Below are positions 1 to 6,336 of a stretch of 6,627 nucleotides of DNA, one piece after another. This DNA is from Balneolaceae bacterium SMO_bin1. GTDB lineage: Bacteria > Bacteroidota > Rhodothermia > Balneolales > Balneolaceae. Made by a program: the position numbers and the translations under genes. The notes under the pieces were generated by a model. It was given only the letters and a program-made list of their open reading frames with translations. It was not told the DNA's origin and made no database searches. Where the stretch lies: assembly GCA_003123965.1 (NCBI GenBank), contig NNSL01000343.1:1-6627 (forward strand), read 5' to 3'. The first letter of the stretch is position 1, and each line of letters starts with the position of its first letter.

Positions 1-25
1 GATCTTTATACTGACGATTTAGCCA

Positions 26-475
26 ATGAGCAGTTCCGATAATTCTAACACGTTTGCGCTAAATGCCGTCATCGGTTTCTTGGGACTTCTGCTGTGCCTG
101 TTGATCTTTGGCCTTTTTTCACGACTGGTCTATCCGCGCATTCAAAACCAGCGGGCAGCTAATGAACAGGAGCTAATCGGCAATGTTATTCAGCTGGAAG
201 TACTAAATGGAGCCGGTGTTAGCGGGCTGGCCGACCGATTTACATCAACCCTGCGCAACAATGGGTTTGATGTTGTTGAAACCGGCAACTTTGAAAACTA
301 TAACATGGAACAAACCACCGTTATTTCTCGTACTTTGAATACGGACAATGCCAAACGCGTTGCTCAGGCGCTCGGGATTGATGAATCGCAGGTTTTGGTT
401 GAAGCCTCTGAGCATTTTTACCTTGATGCCACTGTTGTTATCGGTTCCGACTATCGTTCACTAAAATTAAACTGA
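26..475 (+). CDS. Membrane-anchored LytR C-terminal (LytR_C) domain protein
   Basis: This 149-residue protein has a short polar N-terminus, one hydrophobic segment at about residues 11-31, a basic patch after it, and a single LytR_C-type domain at about 52-143. Visible hallmarks are the strand-plus-turn motif LEVLNGAGVSGLA (57-69), the helix RFTSTLRNNGFDV (71-83), and the closing strand TVVIGSDY (137-144). In Gram-positive LytR-CpsA-Psr proteins this domain follows the wall-polymer ligase domain, but no such catalytic domain is present here. It is therefore not a wall-polymer transferase by itself. The domain probably lies outside the inner membrane, attached by the single span, although topology is not certain from charge alone. 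The ATG at 26 has no Shine-Dalgarno sequence, like its neighbours. The stop lies 4 nt before rsfS, which implies co-transcription. Domain identity is strong; the cellular role is unknown. Confidence 0.85.
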   Translation: MSSSDNSNTFALNAVIGFLGLLLCLLIFGLFSRLVYPRIQNQRAANEQELIGNVIQLEVLNGAGVSGLADRFTSTLRNNGFDVVETGNFENYNMEQTTVISRTLNTDNAKRVAQALGIDESQVLVEASEHFYLDATVVIGSDYRSLKLN

Positions 476-479
476 CCAT

Positions 480-890
480 ATGCCCCAAACTTCCCAGAAA
501 TCTGACCAGCAGTTTACCACTGTTGATGATTCTAAAACCGCTGATACACAAAAACTGGTTGATGTAATCGGCGAAGCACTCCTTGACAAACAAGCCGAAG
601 ACATTACCGTGCTCGACGTGCACAATCTCACCACCCTTACCGACACCTTTGTTGTGTGCCACGCTGCCACCGATGTACAAATTAAAGCAATTGCGAATGG
701 TGTAGTGCAAGCCACCAATGAAGAGCTTGGTGAAAAGCCATGGCGCCAAGAAGGGCTGGACACACGCCGATGGGTCATTTTGGATTACGTAAACGTGGTG
801 GTTCACATTTTCAAACGTGATTTACGCGAACACTACGCCCTCGAAAAAATTTGGAATGACGCTGAAACTACCAAGATCGAAGATAATTAA
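480..890 (+). CDS. rsfS: Ribosomal silencing factor RsfS (Iojap/YbeB family)
   Basis: RsfS binds ribosomal protein uL14 on the 50S subunit and blocks joining with 30S, lowering translation when nutrients are short. The 136-residue product shows the family core at about residues 23-128. This includes the helix QKLVDVIGEALLDKQAEDI, the strand TDTFVVCHAATDVQIKAIA (54-72), the loop EGLDTRRWVILDY (91-103), the strand VVVHIF (106-111), and the terminal helix REHYALEKIWNDA (116-128). The usual WVLLDYGDVVVHIF consensus reads WVILDYVNVVVHIF here, a mild variation. About 20 acidic and polar residues precede the core, making it slightly longer than the compact family members. No internal ATG offers a better start. 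The gene sits 4 nt after the LytR_C gene and 4 nt before the lipoprotein gene, so it lies inside an operon. Open frames on the opposite strand over this gene look like shadows. Confidence 0.97.
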   Translation: MPQTSQKSDQQFTTVDDSKTADTQKLVDVIGEALLDKQAEDITVLDVHNLTTLTDTFVVCHAATDVQIKAIANGVVQATNEELGEKPWRQEGLDTRRWVILDYVNVVVHIFKRDLREHYALEKIWNDAETTKIEDN

Positions 891-894
891 TACC

Positions 895-1284
895 ATGCGG
901 TATTTTTTATTGGCTTTTCTGACCTTTACGCTTACGGCCTGCTCCACTTCTGAACCTGATAATACTGAGCAGCCAGAATATGAAAATCTTACTGAACTAA
1001 GAGCGCCTGAAACCCAAAATTACGAGTCATCCAAGGTTTATATTGACTCAGTTTCAGTAATAGAACAGGGACTCCTAATATCTGGGAATTTGCCTGATGG
1101 CTGCAGCCGGTTACACAAGGCCTCACATAGTATGCAAGGAGATTCAGTTAAAATAAGCATAACGGCTTGGCGCCCGACCAACCAAATGTGCACCCAGGCA
1201 CTTACCCCCTTTTCTTTTATCTATCAAGATATCACCCAACAAAAGCTAGAAAACGCCACTGATATAACAGTCAACCAAAACTGA
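895..1284 (+). CDS. Small lipoprotein with a GC...CTQALTPF-type module, function unknown
   Basis: This is a predicted 129-residue lipoprotein. The start is placed at the ATG at 895, not the in-frame ATG at 817. That choice removes a 74-base overlap with rsfS and exposes a short signal peptide (MRYFLLAFLTFTLTAC) with lipobox LTAC, which predicts lipidation at Cys16. An acidic, proline-containing linker follows (about 17-45), then a compact domain at about 47-125. The domain holds NLPDGC (65-70) and RPTNQMCTQALTPF (93-106). Cys70 and Cys99 could form a disulfide outside the cytoplasm. From memory, the pairing of a DGC turn with an MCTQAL-P-F strand recurs in uncharacterised secreted bacterial proteins, but I cannot name the family or a function. 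The -1 residue is Ala and +2 is Ser, so outer-membrane sorting is plausible by inference. The gene is 4 nt after rsfS and 8 nt before the dehydrogenase. Confidence 0.82.
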   Translation: MRYFLLAFLTFTLTACSTSEPDNTEQPEYENLTELRAPETQNYESSKVYIDSVSVIEQGLLISGNLPDGCSRLHKASHSMQGDSVKISITAWRPTNQMCTQALTPFSFIYQDITQQKLENATDITVNQN

Positions 1285-1292
1285 AGCCATCC

Positions 1293-2267
1293 ATGAGCGC
1301 CCGAATTTTAATTACTGAACCTATAATTGATGAAGTAATTGAAAATTTGCGCGCCGATTACACGGTTGACGTGGGCCATCGCGGGCAATTTACTACAGAG
1401 CAAGATCTAATCGATATTATTGAGCCTTATGATGCCCTGCTGCCCATGCTTTCCAATCCCGTTACGGCAAACGTAATTGCGGCTGGCAAAAATCTTAAAA
1501 TCATTGCTAACCATGCCGTAGGCTGTAACAATATTGACATTGAAGCAGCCCGTAAAGCCGGCGTTCATGTTGCAAATACGCCCGGAGTATTAACCGAATC
1601 GTGCGCTGATTTTACCCTGGGGCTAATTTTATCGCTGGCACGCAAACTGAGACCCGCCGAAAACTATCTGCGGAAAGGTAATTTTGAGGGATGGGAACCA
1701 CTCGGCTTTCTGGGACAAGAATTAAACGGGCGAACGCTCGGCATTTTTGGAATGGGCCGTATTGGTACGGCCGTTGCCCGACGCGCAAAAGCCTTTGGGC
1801 TAAAAATTCAATATCACAATCGGCACCGGGTTGACCCCACAACCGAGCAAGAATTAGAAGCGGTATATGCTGAAAGCCTCAAAATGCTGGCAAAAAATGC
1901 TGACATACTCAGCCTTCACTGTCCACTTACCGATGGTACGCACCACGCCATTGATCAAGCTATGTTAAAGGCCATGCCTAAACACGCCCTGCTCATCAAC
2001 ACCTCGCGCGGCCCTGTGGTTGACGAACAAGCACTAGCAGAAGCATTGCACGAGCAAGAAATAGACGGCGTTGCTCTCGATGTATTTGAAGATGAACCAA
2101 ATGTTCATCCCCATCTGCTCGACGCTCCCAATTGTATTCTCACCCCACATATTGCCAGCGCGACCTACCAATCACGCAAAGATATCGGTCAACTGGCCGC
2201 CGATGCCATACGCGGCATTCTCGAAGGGGATCCCCCTGCAGATATTCCAAACTTGCTTACCGCTTAA
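1293..2267 (+). CDS. D-2-hydroxyacid dehydrogenase, glyoxylate/hydroxypyruvate reductase type
   Basis: This cytoplasmic oxidoreductase is expected to reduce 2-keto acids such as glyoxylate or hydroxypyruvate to D-2-hydroxy acids. The 324-residue length is normal for the family. The substrate-binding part includes NHAVGCNNIDIEAARKAG (73-90) and the conserved NTPGVLTESCADF (95-107). The nucleotide-binding fold carries GMGRIG (153-158). The catalytic set is complete: Arg239 in NTSRGPVVD, Glu268 in DVFEDEP, and His286 in LTPHIASAT. After the second Rossmann strand (KIQYHN, 171-176) the sequence reads NRHR (176-179), with no acidic residue at the usual NAD-selecting place, so NADPH use is likely by inference. 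The overall pattern resembles archaeal GyaR and human GRHPR more than serine-pathway SerA, and there is no C-terminal ACT domain. The exact substrate cannot be read from sequence. The gene starts 8 nt after the lipoprotein gene, so it is probably in the same transcript. Confidence 0.95.
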   Translation: MSARILITEPIIDEVIENLRADYTVDVGHRGQFTTEQDLIDIIEPYDALLPMLSNPVTANVIAAGKNLKIIANHAVGCNNIDIEAARKAGVHVANTPGVLTESCADFTLGLILSLARKLRPAENYLRKGNFEGWEPLGFLGQELNGRTLGIFGMGRIGTAVARRAKAFGLKIQYHNRHRVDPTTEQELEAVYAESLKMLAKNADILSLHCPLTDGTHHAIDQAMLKAMPKHALLINTSRGPVVDEQALAEALHEQEIDGVALDVFEDEPNVHPHLLDAPNCILTPHIASATYQSRKDIGQLAADAIRGILEGDPPADIPNLLTA

Positions 2268-2312
2268 AATCGAATCATATTCATAGCTATCTCGGTATCA
2301 ACTAAACGTGGT

Positions 2313-5300
2313 ATGTACAGGAACTACATTTCTCAACGTCCTGGCAGGGTATTTTCGTGGCTGCTTGCGGGCCTGCTTGTACTTTTAGTACTGATTGAAG
2401 GTTGGCGTTACTCCGTAAAACCGCAGGTTGAAAGCAAAGAACAATTGCTGGAAAACACTTTGCGGCAGGTAAGTAACCACTTCTCAGAAGAGCAGCGAAC
2501 ATTAGTCAGCGAAACGCAATCACTAGCTGAAAATTTACAGCAGCAGCTACAACAGCAGCACAGTCGCTCCCAATTGCTCCAAAGCCTGCAAAACCATTCG
2601 CAACTTTGGGGTGCTGCTCTATACCGAAACCAGCAGCCGCTGGTATGGCAAAATTTTTCGCTCGACCTCTTTCAGGTTCATCCTGAGGTTACAGATAGTG
2701 CAACCATCAGTATTCAACGGAACAACAATGTGCTTTTCTGGCTTGGACAAACGGAGTTTACCGTCCCAAACTCTGATGGAGCAGTAAACTACCAGCTCTA
2801 TACCTCTAAGCGTATCACACAAACCAACGCTTTACCTATTGGTGATGACCGTGAATTCAACATTTTAGAAGAGCAGTACCATACCGACTATTATGCCGTA
2901 GATATCGGTATTTTTGACCCCCTGCCTGATACCGTTGCTCAATCCCGCGCCCTGCACTCCCTTGCCGGTGATTCAGTAGGCGCCGCATATGCCACCCCAA
3001 AAAATACTGCACTTGTTGAAACCGAATGGGAGGAGAAAACTCAATTTTGGAGAGCAGCCTTTATACTTATTGCTTTTGTGCTTATCGGTCTGTTTTTCTA
3101 TCTGCTGGCTGAACAGTTATCCCCGCGTAAGAGCCTTTTTATTCAACTTATTCTCGTGGGCATTGGCTGGCTTGTATTTGCGCAAATTAATATCGCAGAA
3201 AACTGGCTCCCCGCCCTCCTCGAGGGGCTAGCTCCAGAACAGGTGCTCTCATACCAACAACTATGCAACTTTGCCCTCGATGGACTTTTCTTTTTAATTG
3301 GTGCATTTACCCTTAAGCGCAAGCTTTCAACGCTGCAGTATCAACTACAGCCAAACTCCTTTTTTAGTGCAATGCTGGCAGCCGCGGCATCGGGCTTGGT
3401 GAGCATGCTGGCAATAGTGCTTACATTTAAAAGCTGTTATGGACTGGTTTATAATGTGAATATTCCTATGCTGTCGCTGCAGTTGTTTCCCAGCGCGGGA
3501 ACAATATTAGTATACCTGGTACTGGGAATAATGCTGCTGGGACTCACTATCACCCTCATTGCGCTCAATCAATTTCTTCTGCGGGTTTTCGACGATTACC
3601 ACAAACTAATCTCTATTATCTGCATTGGCATATTTCTGCTGGCCTTACTGGTGGCTCAAACTTTTATAGTTGAATTTTTTGTCTTCACCTGGGCCTCAAT
3701 AATTTCCAGTATTTATTTCCTTCTCATATTTGGGCTCTCATATTCTTATTCCCGCTTCCCCTACAACAGGCCCACATTATCACCGCTTCGAAATGCCGCT
3801 GTATACAGTTTTGTGATCGGTATTGCAGGAGCAACTATCATCTATCAAGCCAACCTGCAAGACATTGATCAGTTTTTGGATGAAACAATCACCGATTATA
3901 CCCAGCAGGATGATGAACAGGCCCGAGAGCTCACTGGTACAATTCTTACTGAACTTGAGCAGCAGTTTGATACCCTTACGGAAGAACAGCTGCAAGAACG
4001 AATTGCTTTTGTGCAGGCCGATTTTACCCAGTCTATTGAAGAACTTATTCAGAACGAAGCGGTCCAGTATTCATTTGATCTTCAATTAATCAATCCCGAG
4101 GGCGATCTTATAGCGGGCTATTCAACAAATTTAAATTCACCTGAATGGGTAAAAGCCTTTAGCCTGAGTCAGCTTGAGGCTGTTCTTAACATTGAACAGA
4201 TAAGTGCAAGCAATGTGCGGCCAGTTATTCAGCAGCCCGACCTTGCCGATGGCGATAACTACCAGACTTTTTACCGGGGCTGGATTCCCATTTTTGGATC
4301 CGCCGAGCAAAATCCTATTGCATGGATTTTGTGCTCGGTTTACCAAGAGCGGCCCAACTTTGACAAGCCTATGCGTGCGGTGATAAGTGCGCTCAACTAT
4401 CAAGACGGCAAAAATACGTACGTTATTCAAGAATATACCGACAATAAACTAACTACAACCATTGATCAAAGTGCGGGTGCTCAATACCCCACCTACAACG
4501 TATTACAGCCCGCTGAGCTGGAGGCCGTTCAGCAAGACAGCGCAGTTTACAACACTCATATCGAAGAAAACAGGACTTACCGAAATTTACTGGCTCTTCA
4601 ACCCGATGGACGAATCATTAAAAGCAGCACCCTGCTGCCCGGCTATCAAACCATACTATTTTCATTTTTTCGTCTGAATTTCACCCTGCTGATAATCGGC
4701 TTCATCACTTTGGTAATCTACCGGGTTTTCAAAAAGAAAGAGGTCGCCTTTTTAGGCCGCAACAAGCAGTTTCAATACCGCATTCTCGACAGCTTTTTGC
4801 TAGCCACCCTGGTCTTCCTAATTATGCTAATTGTTGTAACCCATTATGCAATACAGCGCCAAAATCGGGATTTAGTTGAACAGCAGCTATTCGATAAACT
4901 CGATACCATTACCGCCGTTGCTGAACGTAATGCCGATATTCAGCAGCAGCTTAGCGATGGCAACAGTATTGACCTGAACGCATTAACTGACCCACTGAAT
5001 ATTGATGCCACTATCTATCGGAATTTACTAATGAGCCAATCTACGACCCCACAGATATACCAGCAGAACCTGCTGCCCAATGCGTTGCCCTATAGCGTGT
5101 ACAGCGATCTATTTCTCAGCCAAAAACGCAACGCCTTAAAAACCGTCCGCGTAGATCAGCAGGCCATGATGATCGGATATCGATCGGTATTTTCTGAACA
5201 GGATGAGCCGATTGCTGTTATTGCAATTCCTACCTTTGTTGAGTCGCCGCAATTTAATAAACAGCTGCTCGAGACCACCAGCTACCTTATTATTCTGTAC

Positions 5301-6206
5301 CTTGTGGTGTTTGGCCTGTTTATTATTGCCACCATATTAATCTCGCGCCAGCTTACGCGCCCCCTCGAACACATACAGCAGGGACTTAATAAAATATCGC
5401 GGGGTAATCTCGATACAACTATTCCTGCTACTAGTGATGATGAAATCGGCAGCCTGGCCCGAGCGTATAATCAAATGGTGGGCCGACTGAAAGAACTGCA
5501 GGAAAACCTGGCTGAAGCCGAACGCGAAGCCGCCTGGAAAGAGATGGCCCAACAGGTAGCGCATGAAATTAAGAATCCGCTTACGCCTATGAAGCTCAAC
5601 ATTCAGCACCTGGAACGCCAGCTGGCTTCAGGAGACTATACCATTGATGAGCTAAAGGACAAGATCCGCAGTATCACACAGAATTTAATCGTTCAAATTC
5701 AGTCGTTGAATAATATTGCCTCCGACTTTTCAAAATTCTCTAAACCCATAGACGAAGAATTTACGGAGGTTGATATAGACGAGATGGTCCAATCTGTGGC
5801 CGAGCTGTACGCTAACGACGATCAAACGTCCATACAAATTCACTGCAATGCATCGCCTGCAGTTGTTTATGGTGCACGCGACGAACTGCGACGGGTAGTG
5901 ATTAATCTCATTAAAAATGCGCATGAAGCCATGCCCGATGGCGGCACTATAGACCTTAAAACATATTGCCGCCGAGACAGCATCTTCATTGAAATTGAGG
6001 ATGACGGGCAAGGCATCAGCGAAGAGGACAAACCCAAAATATTCGTGCCGAACTTTTCTACAAAATCAAGTGGAACCGGGCTGGGGTTGGCCATTTCTAA
6101 AAAGGTAATTGAAGCCCACGACGGCAGTATTTCGTTCGCCTCAATTGAAGGCAAGGGCACCACTTTTGTCATAAAATTGCCGGCTAAAGAGGGTGAACTC
6201 AACTAA
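2313..6206 (+). CDS. Giant multi-span NtrY-like sensor histidine kinase
   Basis: The 1297-residue membrane kinase has a sensor half and a complete transmitter. I count 12 hydrophobic spans: about 13-30, 246-265, 274-294, 317-334, 350-372, 396-420, 432-452, 454-478, 494-511, 780-803, 824-846 and 989-1012. Basic flanks (RKS, KRK, RVFKKK) fit a cytoplasmic N-terminus and HAMP. This leaves three large extracytoplasmic regions: 32-245 (Gln-rich coiled coil near 42-95), 512-779, and 847-988. The last two look Cache/PAS-like by inference. HAMP spans about 1011-1063 (Pro1017, DEIG 1043-1046). HisKA carries the H-box QVAHEIKNPLTPMKLN with phospho-acceptor His1084, and Asn1088 at the phosphatase position. 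The ATPase domain has N-box NLIKNAHEA (1198-1206), DDGQGI (1230-1235), FVPNFSTK (1244-1251) and GTGLGLAI (1254-1261). The AAWKEMAQQVAHEIKNPLTPMKL stretch is typical of NtrY-like kinases, so nitrogen control should not be assumed. No response regulator is adjacent in the window and no receiver domain is fused. The signal sensed is unknown. Confidence 0.95.
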   Translation: MYRNYISQRPGRVFSWLLAGLLVLLVLIEGWRYSVKPQVESKEQLLENTLRQVSNHFSEEQRTLVSETQSLAENLQQQLQQQHSRSQLLQSLQNHSQLWGAALYRNQQPLVWQNFSLDLFQVHPEVTDSATISIQRNNNVLFWLGQTEFTVPNSDGAVNYQLYTSKRITQTNALPIGDDREFNILEEQYHTDYYAVDIGIFDPLPDTVAQSRALHSLAGDSVGAAYATPKNTALVETEWEEKTQFWRAAFILIAFVLIGLFFYLLAEQLSPRKSLFIQLILVGIGWLVFAQINIAENWLPALLEGLAPEQVLSYQQLCNFALDGLFFLIGAFTLKRKLSTLQYQLQPNSFFSAMLAAAASGLVSMLAIVLTFKSCYGLVYNVNIPMLSLQLFPSAGTILVYLVLGIMLLGLTITLIALNQFLLRVFDDYHKLISIICIGIFLLALLVAQTFIVEFFVFTWASIISSIYFLLIFGLSYSYSRFPYNRPTLSPLRNAAVYSFVIGIAGATIIYQANLQDIDQFLDETITDYTQQDDEQARELTGTILTELEQQFDTLTEEQLQERIAFVQADFTQSIEELIQNEAVQYSFDLQLINPEGDLIAGYSTNLNSPEWVKAFSLSQLEAVLNIEQISASNVRPVIQQPDLADGDNYQTFYRGWIPIFGSAEQNPIAWILCSVYQERPNFDKPMRAVISALNYQDGKNTYVIQEYTDNKLTTTIDQSAGAQYPTYNVLQPAELEAVQQDSAVYNTHIEENRTYRNLLALQPDGRIIKSSTLLPGYQTILFSFFRLNFTLLIIGFITLVIYRVFKKKEVAFLGRNKQFQYRILDSFLLATLVFLIMLIVVTHYAIQRQNRDLVEQQLFDKLDTITAVAERNADIQQQLSDGNSIDLNALTDPLNIDATIYRNLLMSQSTTPQIYQQNLLPNALPYSVYSDLFLSQKRNALKTVRVDQQAMMIGYRSVFSEQDEPIAVIAIPTFVESPQFNKQLLETTSYLIILYLVVFGLFIIATILISRQLTRPLEHIQQGLNKISRGNLDTTIPATSDDEIGSLARAYNQMVGRLKELQENLAEAEREAAWKEMAQQVAHEIKNPLTPMKLNIQHLERQLASGDYTIDELKDKIRSITQNLIVQIQSLNNIASDFSKFSKPIDEEFTEVDIDEMVQSVAELYANDDQTSIQIHCNASPAVVYGARDELRRVVINLIKNAHEAMPDGGTIDLKTYCRRDSIFIEIEDDGQGISEEDKPKIFVPNFSTKSSGTGLGLAISKKVIEAHDGSISFASIEGKGTTFVIKLPAKEGELN

Positions 6207-6336
6207 GTCGCCGCTCGCTTATTTTCGGGCTCTAATCCTATCATTTTGCTCGCTTTTTTTGTACTATGCGCGACTATTTTCCTTGCCAAAATTATATTTT
6301 TTTCAACTTACTTAAACGCTGCTGCAGCCCACATTT
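6207..6336 (+). promoter_or_regulatory. 130-nt intergenic region, probably holding the MATE promoter
   Basis: This is the longest non-coding stretch in the window and is clearly AT-rich in its second half, with a run ATTATATTTTTTTCAACTTA at 6291-6310. All earlier gaps are 45 nt or less, so this one has the most room for a separate promoter. No good match to the E. coli -35/-10 pair is seen. A TTG at 6283-6285 and TACTTAAA at 6309-6316 only loosely resemble the Bacteroidota-type TTTG and TAnnTTTG elements, and their spacing of about 23 nt is slightly too wide. No clear operator palindrome was found. The promoter assignment is an inference from position and base composition. Confidence 0.3.
6226..6260 (+). 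terminator. Possible weak intrinsic terminator after the kinase gene
   Basis: CGGGC at 6226-6230 can pair with GCTCG at 6248-6252 (five pairs, one of them G-T), followed by C and seven T residues at 6254-6260. The stem is short and the loop is 17 nt, so this is weaker than a textbook terminator. The same CGGGC can also pair with an upstream GCTCG at 6213-6217, giving two competing folds. It lies 20 nt past the kinase stop and 77 nt before the MATE start, a sensible place for transcription to end. Confidence is low because short pairings like this are common by chance. Confidence 0.22.

Noticed and set aside
1..42. Possible tail of an upstream gene before the LytR_C start
   Set aside because: All three forward frames close near the left edge (stops at 12-14, 20-22 and 40-42), and the few codons available cannot tell which, if any, is the real end. 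A stop at 20-22 would fit the tight spacing of the other genes, but no protein family can be recognised.
438..806. Two overlapping open frames on the - strand across rsfS (122 and 103 codons)
   Set aside because: They lie antisense to a clearly conserved gene, have Cys/Ser/His-rich compositions unlike real proteins and show no recognisable motif.
817..894. Longer N-terminus for the lipoprotein, starting inside rsfS
   Set aside because: The extra 26 residues overlap rsfS in another frame and would bury the signal peptide and lipobox. The ATG at 895 fits the 4-nt spacing used by the neighbours.
2268..2312. Palindrome ATAGCTAT (2283-2290) and GAATCATATTC just before the kinase gene, as a possible operator
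   Set aside because: Both are very short and AT-rich in a 45-nt gap, so chance occurrence is likely, and no matching second copy was seen.
2408..3107. 7TMR-DISM receptor architecture for the first part of the kinase
   Set aside because: A periplasmic domain before a multi-span block is superficially similar, but I count eight spans, not seven, and the first extracytoplasmic region starts with a coiled coil and lacks recognisable DISMED motifs.
3780..6202. Several 71-111-codon open frames on the - strand inside the kinase gene, and small + strand frames within it
   Set aside because: The kinase reading frame is continuous and conserved to the end. These frames have no motifs, and overlapping shadows are expected in a gene of this length.
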